DNA of 5,905 nucleotides from NCBI GenBank assembly GCA_902806215.1, contig CADCVT010000308.1, forward strand, positions 1 to 5,905, given 5' to 3'. Below are positions 1 through 5,280 of this stretch, one piece after another (position 1 is the stretch's first letter; every line of letters begins with the position of its first letter). A program made the translations under genes and the position numbers. The notes beneath the pieces are model-generated. The model had not been told where the DNA came from. It did no database searches and saw only the letters and a program-made list of their open reading frames with translations. The DNA is from an uncultured Solirubrobacteraceae bacterium (lineage in GTDB: Bacteria > Actinomycetota > Thermoleophilia > Solirubrobacterales > Solirubrobacteraceae).

Positions 1-321
1 CGTGCACGACGATCGGCCTCGCGGACACGCTCGCCCGCACGACGCTCGGCGTCGCGGGCGCGGTCGCGCGCCTCGGCCACGCGCTCGTCGGCGGACTCGA
101 CACGGGACGCGACGCGACGCGCACGCCCCTCGGCGCGCGCATCCACCCGCGCGACGGCCTGCTCGGCCGCCCGCTCGGCGGTACGCGCACGACGCTCGGC
201 CTCGCGGACGCGCTCGCCCGCCCGACGCTCTGCGTCGCGCGCACGGTCGCGCGCCTCGGCCACGCGCTCGTCGGCGGACTCGACACGGGACGCGACGCGA
301 CGCGCACGCTCCTCGGCGCGC
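1..321 (-). repeat. In-frame 183-bp-period coding repeat
   Basis: Bases 1-138 match 184-321 at 130 of 138 positions, offset 183 (61 codons), including an identical run of 66 bases (61-126 against 244-309). The left copy reaches the window edge, so more copies may follow. The repeat is in frame and encodes an Arg/Ala/Glu-rich helical unit containing RVASRVESADERVAEARDRA. Mismatches are mostly at third positions, which suggests duplication followed by selection on the protein. The 61-residue period is not a multiple of 7 or 11, so a coiled-coil register would not carry smoothly from copy to copy. Confidence 0.9.
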
Positions 322-743
322 ACGGCACGACGCTCCGCCTCGAGCACGCGCTCGGACGCCGCGACCAGCTCGGCCTCCACCTCGCGCGGCGCCTGCGGCG
401 CACGCTGCTCGACGTCGGGACGCGCGACACCCGCCGCACGACGACGCGGGCCCGGGCGGTGAGGCACCAGGCCGGCCTCGCGGACGGCAGCGTCGAACGA
501 CCCGTCGAACAGGCGCTTGGCGGAGTTGAGCGACGGCCAGCGCTCACCGGTCTCCGGATCGCCCAGGCGGTAGCGCTCGATGCGCCACTCCTGCGCACGC
601 CAGCGTGCGAGCGACGGGTTCCAGTCAGCGGTGGACGGCGGCTCGCCGTACAGCGCGTTCCAACGGAGGATCTTCTCGATGACCTGCTCGCGGGTAAGGG
701 CGTTCTTCCGAACCCCGCCCGCGAGAACCACGGACGGAGTCAT
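1..743 (-). CDS. HNH_repeat-domain protein with long charged helical repeat region (partial, runs off left edge)
   Basis: This frame is open from an ATG at 743 to the left edge (247 codons seen, C-terminus missing). The start is well fixed: an in-frame TGA lies two codons upstream and GGAG lies 8 bases before the ATG. Residues about 17-92 match the HNH_repeat (homing-endonuclease-associated repeat) pattern: TREQVIEKILRWNALYGEPP, then TADWNP, a Trp/Arg-rich middle, RWPSLNSAKRLF, and FDAAVREAGL. This module is a small helical, probably DNA-binding unit found beside HNH nucleases and alone in actinobacterial proteins. From about residue 115 to the edge the protein is almost only Arg, Ala, Glu, Val and Asp, as expected for a long helix or coiled coil, and includes a 61-residue repeat. 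No nuclease motif, membrane segment or signal peptide is visible. A DNA-associated structural or regulatory role is inference; the domain call is fairly sure, the function unknown. Confidence 0.82.
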   Translation of the reverse strand, partial: MTPSVVLAGGVRKNALTREQVIEKILRWNALYGEPPSTADWNPSLARWRAQEWRIERYRLGDPETGERWPSLNSAKRLFDGSFDAAVREAGLVPHRPGPRRRAAGVARPDVEQRAPQAPREVEAELVAASERVLEAERRAVRAEERARRVASRVESADERVAEARDRARDAERRAGERVREAERRARTAERAAEQAVARVDARAEGRARRVASRVESADERVAEARDRARDAERRAGERVREADRRA

Positions 744-760
744 GGATCACGCTCCGTCCG

Positions 761-871
761 CTAGGTGCTCGTGCGCAGGTCGTTGGACGCCGGCCGCTGC
801 TCGTACTGGAACGACGGGACGCCCGCGAGTGCGGTCGTCTTGTGCGTCGGGATCCAGAGGCGGCAGGCCAT
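761..871 (-). CDS. Possible 36-residue small ORF ahead of the HNH_repeat gene
   Basis: ATG at 871, TAG at 763-761. The peptide begins MACRLWIPTHK, continues TTALAGVPSFQYEQ and ends NDLRTST. It resembles nothing I recognise and has no hydrophobic segment. The ATG lies about five bases past the transcription start predicted from the promoter at 911-883, so it could be translated from a nearly leaderless message. No Shine-Dalgarno sequence precedes it, as expected for that mode. It ends 17 bases before the HNH_repeat start, and that gap carries the downstream ribosome-binding site, so the two would share a transcript and might be translationally coupled. The gap would otherwise be empty 5' UTR. 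Coding status is uncertain: it could be a real small protein, a regulatory upstream ORF or chance. Confidence 0.33.
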   Translation of the reverse strand: MACRLWIPTHKTTALAGVPSFQYEQRPASNDLRTST

Positions 872-882
872 GAGGACGAAGG

Positions 883-911
883 AAAGTAGGGCACGAAGCG
901 GCCGTTGTCCA
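883..911 (-). promoter_or_regulatory. Sigma-70-type promoter for the minus-strand HNH_repeat transcript
   Basis: On the minus strand TGGACA (911-906) matches the TTGACA -35 box at five of six positions. It is followed by exactly 17 bases and TACTTT (888-883), which fits the actinobacterial TANNNT -10 pattern. Transcription would start near 876, giving about 133 bases of 5' UTR for the HNH_repeat gene and about five bases for the small ORF at 871. The site lies just downstream of the DUF1963 stop codon, so the HNH_repeat gene is probably transcribed independently. The call rests on motif match and spacing only. Confidence 0.55.
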
Positions 912-914
912 GAG

Positions 915-945
915 CAATCAGCCGCCGCGGGTTCGAACCCACTGA
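915..945 (-). other. Nested inverted repeat downstream of the DUF1963 gene
   Basis: Directly after the DUF1963 stop codon, the minus strand reads ATCAG, then the perfect 12-bp palindrome GGGTTCGAACCC (940-929), then CTGAT. The outer five-base arms (945-941 region and 919-915) can pair around the inner palindrome. There is no T-run afterwards, so it is a poor intrinsic terminator, though its position suits a transcript end. It resembles the T-loop core of a tRNA, but flanking arms do not pair as a tRNA requires. Confidence 0.3.
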
Positions 946-1665
946 TCACATCGACTGCCAATCGACGACCCAGGCTCCCGTCCCGCGTCGGTGTCCGACG
1001 TAGAGCGCGCCGCCCCAGCCGACCTCGAACCCAGTCTTGGCGTCCGTGTCGACCTGGAGGACGAACTCGACGTCGTCGGCACCGCCCCAGCCGACCTCGT
1101 GCTGCACGGTGGCGGGCCAGCCGCCGGCCTTCAGACCCCGCGCGACCTCCGGAGCGTCGTCGTCGCCGACGTCGTCCCACCCATCGAGCAGGTCGTGGGG
1201 GATGTCGTCGCGTGCCGGCCAGTCTTCGATCTCGCTCCACCGCACGGGGAACGGCTGGTACGTGGACGGCGCGCCCGACGGCGCCTTCGAATCGGCGGCC
1301 CGCTCGGGCGCGTCGAGCGGCACGAGGTTGTCGAGCGTCGGGTAGGTGCGGAGACACCAGTGCTCGCCGTTCGGCGCGTCGATCGGGAGCTCCGCCGGGC
1401 CGAGGAAGAGGGTGAGCAGTGCGACGCCCGCCAGCGCGTCCGGCACCACCGGCAGCTCGCCGACGTTCAGCTGGAGGAGCGCGTGCATCGGCGCGCCGTC
1501 CTGGGCGGGCCACGTCTCGCCCGGCGCCGCGACCGCGACCCGCGCCATCCACGACGTCAGCGGGTCCTCGGGCGGACGGAACCCGCCGACCTGACCGACC
1601 GACGCGGGACGGCGAAGCGCAGCCAGTTCGGGTGACACGTCCACGGTTGTCAGAATGCCAGCCAT
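946..1665 (-). CDS. DUF1963 (YwqG-like) family protein
   Basis: A 239-residue cytoplasmic protein with no signal peptide or membrane segment. Family hallmarks are in the expected order: a WP pair (residues 52-53), then MHALLQLNVGELP followed by GVALLTLFLG (60-89), a Trp/Pro-rich middle, GLKAGGWPATVQ (177-188) and a C-terminal FVLQVDTDAKTGFEVGWGGALYVG (201-224 region). The last two correspond to the usual K-GG-P-Q and QID...GD-GG-Y motifs of DUF1963, whose biochemical role is unestablished. Here the usual aspartate of the final motif is replaced (GWGGALY), and EVGWGGA or VGWGGA occurs twice, at 191-196 and 214-220. The ATG at 1665 follows AGGGG with only one or two bases of spacing, too short to be convincing; GTG codons at residues 8 and 10 are alternatives. 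It is divergent from the aminotransferase gene with no space between. The family call is confident; function unknown. Confidence 0.8.
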   Translation of the reverse strand: MAGILTTVDVSPELAALRRPASVGQVGGFRPPEDPLTSWMARVAVAAPGETWPAQDGAPMHALLQLNVGELPVVPDALAGVALLTLFLGPAELPIDAPNGEHWCLRTYPTLDNLVPLDAPERAADSKAPSGAPSTYQPFPVRWSEIEDWPARDDIPHDLLDGWDDVGDDDAPEVARGLKAGGWPATVQHEVGWGGADDVEFVLQVDTDAKTGFEVGWGGALYVGHRRGTGAWVVDWQSM

Positions 1666-1666
1666 G
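1655..1666. promoter_or_regulatory. Shared divergent start region (CATG)
   Basis: The palindrome CATG at 1663-1666 provides the ATG of the DUF1963 gene on the minus strand (1665-1663) and an in-frame ATG of the aminotransferase gene on the plus strand (1664-1666, residue 4 of the longer form). With the upstream aminotransferase ATG at 1655 the genes overlap by 11 bases. Promoters for each gene must therefore lie inside the other coding region, or one of the annotated starts lies further in. I found no convincing -35/-10 pair here. Confidence 0.6.
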
Positions 1667-2746
1667 CCCCTCGAGTTCGCCGAGCGGATCTCACGGATCC
1701 CCGTCTATCCCGTCGCCGGCGGCTACGCGCTTCCCGACGACGTCGCCCTGCTGGCCTCCAACGAGTCGCCGGACCCGCCGCTGCCGCAGGTCGTCGAGGC
1801 GATCTCGCGCGCGGCGACGAACCTCAACCGGTATCCGGACCCGAGCAACGCGCGGCTGCGCGGCAAGCTCAGCGACCGCTACGGCGTGCCCGCCAACCGG
1901 ATCGCGCTCGGCAACGGCAGCGTGGAGCTCCTGCTCGCCGCGGGGGAGGCGCTGCTCGAGCCCGGCGCGGAGATCGTCTACGCGTGGCCGAGCTTCTCCG
2001 TCTACCCGCACCTCGCGGCGGCGTCGGGCGCGCGGGCGATCACGGTCGACCTCGACGACACCGACACGCACGACCTCGACGCGATGCTCGCCGAGATCAC
2101 CGTGGCCACGCGGATGGTCATCGTCTGCAACCCGAACAACCCGACGTCGACGGCGCTGCCGCTCGACCGGATCGCGGCGTTCGTCGAGAAGGTCCCGCCG
2201 CACGTCGCGGTGATCCTCGACGAGGCCTACTGCGAGTTCAACCTGCTCGACGACCCGGACGCGTCGATCCCGCTGCTCGAGCAGCACCCGAACCTCGTCC
2301 TGCTGCGGACGTTCTCGAAGATCTACGGCCTGGCCGGGCTGCGCGTCGGTTTCGCGCTCGCGGGAAGCGAGCGGTTCGCGCAGGCGGTCAACCAGGTCCG
2401 GCAGCCGTTCTTCTGCAACTCGCTGGCGCAGGCCGCGGCGATCGAGGCGCTCAAGCACCAGGACGCGGTCGCCGAGCGCGTCGAGCGCGCGATCGTCGCG
2501 CGCGTCGAGCTTCAGTCCGAGCTCGAGGGAATGGGCCTTCGCGTCGCCGAGTCGCAGGCGAACTTTTGCTGGTTGCATCTGCCCGAGAACGTTGCCGAGT
2601 CTGATGTCGTAAGCGCGCTGAAGGACCAGGGGATCCTCGTCCGCGCTGGCGCCGCGCTCGGTCGCGAGGGAGCCATGCGGGTGACCTACGGGCGGCCAGA
2701 CGAGAACGCCCGGTTCCTGCGCGCGCTGGGCGAGCTCGTCAAGTAG
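1655..2746 (+). CDS. hisC: Histidinol-phosphate aminotransferase-type PLP enzyme (possibly aromatic aminotransferase)
   Basis: A 363-residue fold-type I aminotransferase, close to the usual HisC length (about 350-370). Visible motifs: LASNESP near residue 33; YPDPSNARLRGKLSDRYGV with GNGSVELL (60-93); CNPNNPTS (158-165); VILDEAYCEF (186-195), with Asp189 expected to contact the PLP pyridine nitrogen; FSKIYGLAGLRVGFALA (220-236), with Lys222 as the PLP Schiff-base lysine and Arg230 as a likely phosphate contact; and MRVTYG (341-346), with Arg342 for the substrate carboxylate. The family usually has NPTG where this has NPTS. HisC converts imidazole-acetol phosphate and glutamate to histidinol phosphate, and relatives transaminate phenylpyruvate or prephenate. 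The DAHP synthase gene downstream, with no his gene in view, leaves an aromatic role open. The start may be 1655 or the ATG at 1664; neither has a clear Shine-Dalgarno sequence. Confidence 0.85.
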   Translation: MPAMPLEFAERISRIPVYPVAGGYALPDDVALLASNESPDPPLPQVVEAISRAATNLNRYPDPSNARLRGKLSDRYGVPANRIALGNGSVELLLAAGEALLEPGAEIVYAWPSFSVYPHLAAASGARAITVDLDDTDTHDLDAMLAEITVATRMVIVCNPNNPTSTALPLDRIAAFVEKVPPHVAVILDEAYCEFNLLDDPDASIPLLEQHPNLVLLRTFSKIYGLAGLRVGFALAGSERFAQAVNQVRQPFFCNSLAQAAAIEALKHQDAVAERVERAIVARVELQSELEGMGLRVAESQANFCWLHLPENVAESDVVSALKDQGILVRAGAALGREGAMRVTYGRPDENARFLRALGELVK

Positions 2747-2752
2747 CCGCCA

Positions 2753-2795
2753 GTTCGAGCGAACGCGCCCGTTCAGAGACGTGTGCGCCCGTTCA
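2753..2795. repeat. Direct and inverted repeats around the hydrolase start
   Basis: GCGCCCGTTCA occurs at 2765-2775 and again at 2785-2795, exactly 20 bases apart (about two helical turns); the second copy covers the first codons of the hydrolase. The same motif takes part in two small inverted repeats, GTTC-GAGC-GAAC (2753-2764) and GAACG-CGCC-CGTTC (2761-2774). The arrangement suits a binding site for a dimeric regulator or a translation-control hairpin, but could be chance. No T-run follows, so it is not a convincing terminator for the aminotransferase gene. Confidence 0.35.
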
Positions 2796-5017
2796 TCTTG
2801 TCTTCGCTGATCGCTGTCTGCCTGTCGACGACCGCCACCGCGTTCGCCCAAGAGGTCACGCTTCCGGTGATCGGCACCGAGACGCCGCGCGGCACGGGGT
2901 CGACGACCGCGCTCGCGCCCGTGGTGCCCACGGCGAAGACGCTGGACGGTCTCGTCGCCGACTGGACCGGCGCGGGCACCGGGTTCGCCGGGACGATCGT
3001 GCGCTCGCACGGCGAGCTCGTCTACACCGACCACCTCTTCGACGCGTTCGGCGCCGACGACGGCAAGGACGCCGAGCGTCTCTCCCGCTCGGACGCCTAC
3101 ACCGAGACGATGCCCGAGACCTACCGGCTCGAGGCGCTCGCCCAGAACGACCCCGCCGGCCAGTTCGGGATCCCGGCTCCCGAGCAGCTCAGGTACGAGC
3201 AGAACTACGGTGACCTCGACCGCGCGGACACCGCCGACCTGCGCGAGGTCCGCGTCGCCGCCGACGGCACCGCGCTCCAGCTGCTCGCCCGCACCACGAC
3301 GATGACCGCGCAGGGCCAGACGGCGCTCGTCGTGCTGCTCGACACCGAGGCGGGCGACACCGAGCGCGACGTCCCGTTCGGGACCGGCCTCAAGACGAAG
3401 CGCGCCGAGTACGCCGCCCAGATCGCCGGCGACACCGGCACGCTCGTCGACCTTCGCGACGGCAGCCAGACGACGTTCGCCGCGACGACGAACCCGGACG
3501 GCTGGGCCAACGCGATCGAGGCCGCGATCCCGCTCGCCGACGCTCGCGCGATCGCCGTGACGGCCCGCAAGCCGGGCGAGCCGATCGCCAACGTCGCCTT
3601 CCGCACCGCCGAGCCCGTGCGCGAGAACTTCGACAAGCACCAGGCCCTCGCGCTGCACGCCGGCACGATCGACGACTTCTTCGCCGCGATCGACGTGAGC
3701 GCACTGCAGGCCGGTGCCACCGAGCGCTGGAACCCGCGCCCCGGCTACCACGAGGCGCAGTTCACGAGCACCGAGCCGCTCAGCCGCGAGACCGGGCTGG
3801 AGGGCATCGTCCAGCCGTACGGCATCTACTTCCCGGAGTCGTACGATCCGTCGAAGGCGACGCCGCTTCAGCTGTGGCTTCACTGGCGCGGCGGCACCGC
3901 GCACTCGGCCGGCGCCGCGACGCCGGGCGTGTTCCGCGACCTCGGCGAGCGCCACGACACGATCGTCGTCTCGCCGCGCGGGCGCGGCACGTCGTCGTGG
4001 TACGTGGGCCGCGGGCACCTCGACGTCGAGGAGGTCTGGGCCGACATCCATGACCGGTTCAAGCTCGACGAGCGGCGCCGCTACGTCGCCGGGCACTCGA
4101 TGGGCGGGTTCGGCTCGTTCCTCATGAGCGTCACGCATCCGGACTGGTTCGCCGCCGCGCTGCCGGCGTCGCCGCCGTCGACGCAGGGCGCGTGGACGGG
4201 ACTCGACTTCGAGGGCTGCGACGAGATGCAGTTCGACGGGACCTCGCCCTGCTACACCGAGGCCAACGGCGGCGACCCTCGCGCGCAGCACCACCGGCGC
4301 CTGCTCGAGAACGTCCGCCACGTCCCGATCGCGACGTACCACGGCACCGCCGACGAGCTCGTCCCGTCGACCGGCGTCGTGCGCCAACACGAGCGGCTGA
4401 CCGAGCTCGGCTACCGCAACCGGCTGTACCTGTTCCACGCGCAGGAGCACTTCGGCCCGCCGGTGTGGGACCAGTGGGGCGAGGGCGCGCGGTACATGCA
4501 CCGCTTCGCGATCCCGGAGACGCCGGCGCGGGTGACGCACGTGCGCGACATGCCGTTCGAGCGCGCGACCGAGCGCGTCAACAGCGGCGGCATGCCGCTC
4601 GACTTCGACTTCGGCCGCCAGCACTGGCTGCGCGCGCTCGAGCCGGTCGACGCGGTCACCGGCCGCCCGACGTTCGACGGCGTCACGAAGGCCGTCCCCG
4701 CGACCGAGCCGCTGAAGGTCCCCGAGGCCGGCGGCCCGGCGAGCACCGACAACGCCGGCCCGTACACGATGACCGGCCTGGCGTGGGAGCAGAACCCGCT
4801 CGCCGCGCTGCCGGCGAAGCAGAACGCGTTCGAGGCGACGATCGCCGGCGCGCGCGCCGCGACGATCGACACCGACCGGATGGCACTGGCGGCGAAGGTG
4901 CCGATCACCGGCAAGGTCACCACCGACGCCCCGCTGACGCTGACGCTCGTCAACGACCGCAAGAGCCGCACGATCGAGCTCCCGGCCGGCACGACGACCT
5001 TCACGACGAGGATGTAG
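2783..5017 (+). CDS. Secreted multidomain serine hydrolase (alpha/beta hydrolase fold, prolyl-oligopeptidase/esterase-like)
   Basis: A 744-residue exported protein. The GTG at 2783 is the only start between the preceding in-frame stop (2744) and the signal peptide; GAGA just upstream is a weak ribosome-binding site. Residues 1-22 form a Sec signal peptide (Arg2, a hydrophobic core, probable cleavage after AFA). Residues about 50-290 look like a beta-sandwich module with LDGLVADW and GELVYTDHLFDAFGADD, loosely recalling DOMON/CBM9-like domains. Residues about 340-575 are an alpha/beta hydrolase: LWLHWRGG (364-371) near the oxyanion hole, GHSMGG (437-442) with nucleophile Ser439, GTADELVP (521-528) with probable acid Asp524, and AQEHFGPP (553-560) with probable base His556. 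Cys479 and Cys490 could form a disulphide. Residues about 695-744 form a small beta-rich tail. Substrate cannot be told: peptidase, esterase and polyester depolymerase are all possible. It follows the aminotransferase gene by 36 bases, so co-transcription is possible. Confidence 0.85.
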   Translation: MRPFILSSLIAVCLSTTATAFAQEVTLPVIGTETPRGTGSTTALAPVVPTAKTLDGLVADWTGAGTGFAGTIVRSHGELVYTDHLFDAFGADDGKDAERLSRSDAYTETMPETYRLEALAQNDPAGQFGIPAPEQLRYEQNYGDLDRADTADLREVRVAADGTALQLLARTTTMTAQGQTALVVLLDTEAGDTERDVPFGTGLKTKRAEYAAQIAGDTGTLVDLRDGSQTTFAATTNPDGWANAIEAAIPLADARAIAVTARKPGEPIANVAFRTAEPVRENFDKHQALALHAGTIDDFFAAIDVSALQAGATERWNPRPGYHEAQFTSTEPLSRETGLEGIVQPYGIYFPESYDPSKATPLQLWLHWRGGTAHSAGAATPGVFRDLGERHDTIVVSPRGRGTSSWYVGRGHLDVEEVWADIHDRFKLDERRRYVAGHSMGGFGSFLMSVTHPDWFAAALPASPPSTQGAWTGLDFEGCDEMQFDGTSPCYTEANGGDPRAQHHRRLLENVRHVPIATYHGTADELVPSTGVVRQHERLTELGYRNRLYLFHAQEHFGPPVWDQWGEGARYMHRFAIPETPARVTHVRDMPFERATERVNSGGMPLDFDFGRQHWLRALEPVDAVTGRPTFDGVTKAVPATEPLKVPEAGGPASTDNAGPYTMTGLAWEQNPLAALPAKQNAFEATIAGARAATIDTDRMALAAKVPITGKVTTDAPLTLTLVNDRKSRTIELPAGTTTFTTRM

Positions 5018-5077
5018 CCCGCGCGGCAGGCCGGTTCGCGAGCTGACCGTGACGCGGCAGCGATCGCCCCGGCCGCC

Positions 5078-5096
5078 GTGTGGGATGTGCCACACT
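5078..5096 (+). promoter_or_regulatory. Candidate extended -10 promoter and operator for the DAHP synthase leader
   Basis: GTGTGG (5078-5083) and CCACAC (5090-5095) form a perfect 6-bp inverted repeat with a 6-base spacer. The right arm overlaps CACACT (5091-5096), preceded by TGC, which reads as an extended -10 element; no good -35 is visible. Transcription would start near 5103, leaving about five bases before the leader ATG at 5108, so the leader peptide would be almost leaderless. A repressor bound to the inverted repeat would block this promoter. Both assignments are inference from motif and position. Confidence 0.4.
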
Positions 5097-5107
5097 GGCG
5101 CCGTCTC

Positions 5108-5179
5108 ATGAGCGTCCAGCCCGCCACGAGCCGTACCTTCTATGCCGCGGGCTACGCCTACACCTGGCGATTTCGCTAG
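5108..5179 (+). CDS. Aromatic-rich leader peptide of a putative DAHP synthase attenuator
   Basis: A 23-codon ORF, ATG 5108 to TAG 5177-5179. Residues 8-23 read SRTFYAAGYAYTWRFR: six of the last 13 residues are aromatic (Phe11, Tyr12, Tyr16, Tyr18, Trp20, Phe22), and all three aromatic amino acids are represented. Tyr12 uses TAT and Phe22 uses TTT, the less frequent choices in this GC-rich sequence, which would sharpen stalling. No Shine-Dalgarno sequence is seen, but the predicted transcription start lies about five bases upstream. The stop codon overlaps the first base of a perfect 10-bp hairpin. The next gene encodes DAHP synthase, the committing step to Phe, Tyr and Trp. By analogy with known amino-acid leader peptides, ribosome stalling at these codons when charged aromatic tRNAs are scarce would change RNA folding and raise aroF expression. 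The peptide itself probably has no function. Confidence 0.72.
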   Translation: MSVQPATSRTFYAAGYAYTWRFR

Positions 5180-5213
5180 GCGCTCGGCCTCATATTCCGG
5201 CTCGCCGAGCGCC
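5179..5213 (+). promoter_or_regulatory. Perfect 10-bp attenuator-type hairpin
   Basis: GGCGCTCGGC (5179-5188) pairs perfectly with GCCGAGCGCC (5204-5213) around a 15-base loop. The left arm begins at the last base of the leader stop codon, so a ribosome terminating there would cover it. No T-run follows the right arm, so this is either an actinobacterial terminator without a U-tract, a pause hairpin, or one of two competing structures. The loop and start of the right arm (CGGCTCG, 5198-5204) are also complementary to CGAGCCG (5127-5133) in the leader ORF, giving a possible alternative pairing. Confidence 0.6.
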
Positions 5214-5225
5214 GTCGTGATCTGA

Positions 5226-5242
5226 GCAGTCGCCGTGACTGC
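5226..5242 (+). promoter_or_regulatory. Second leader hairpin
   Basis: GCAGTC (5226-5231) pairs with GACTGC (5237-5242) around GCCGT. It lies 12 bases beyond the larger hairpin and 23 bases before the DAHP synthase Shine-Dalgarno sequence. It lacks a T-run. It may stack with the larger hairpin inside the long-range pairing of 5152-5159 with 5251-5258. Confidence 0.4.
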
Positions 5243-5265
5243 ACCCACCCAGGCGTAGGAAAGAA

Positions 5266-5270
5266 GAGGA
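5266..5270 (+). promoter_or_regulatory. Ribosome-binding site of the DAHP synthase gene
   Basis: GAGGA lies in a purine-rich stretch, 10 bases before the ATG at 5281 and 13 before the ATG at 5284. It is the only clear Shine-Dalgarno sequence near the plus-strand starts. Immediately upstream, AGGCGTAG (5251-5258) is perfectly complementary to CTACGCCT (5152-5159) in the leader ORF, so access to this site could depend on leader translation. Confidence 0.65.
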
Positions 5271-5280
5271 CCGAAGAACC

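Noticed and set aside
1..324. CRISPR-like or non-coding tandem repeats
   Set aside because: The 183-bp period is a multiple of three, the frame stays open, and there are no unique spacers of uniform size. It is a coding repeat.
2..529. Plus-strand ORF rich in Arg, His, Pro and Ala
   Set aside because: It is the antisense shadow of the minus-strand HNH_repeat protein, which has a good ribosome-binding site, a recognisable domain and third-position changes between repeat copies.
929..940. GGGTTCGAACCC resembling a tRNA T-loop or an attachment site in a tRNA gene
   Set aside because: On neither strand do the five bases either side of TTCGAAC pair as a T-stem, and no acceptor stem, anticodon arm or CCA end is present. 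It is a plain palindrome.
765..1635. Plus-strand ORFs across the DUF1963 region
   Set aside because: Their products are Arg/Pro-rich and match no family, whereas the minus strand carries the DUF1963 motifs in order.
5018..5077. Possible terminator for the hydrolase gene
   Set aside because: GGCCGG (5029-5034) and CCGGCC (5069-5074) could pair only around a loop of more than 30 bases, and no T-run follows. I see no intrinsic terminator here.
1691..5248. A 1185-codon open frame on the minus strand opposite the aminotransferase and hydrolase genes
   Set aside because: Its product is almost entirely Arg, Ala, Val, Glu and Gly of low complexity, and the opposite strand encodes two clear enzymes with conserved catalytic motifs. 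It is the usual antisense artefact of high-GC coding DNA.
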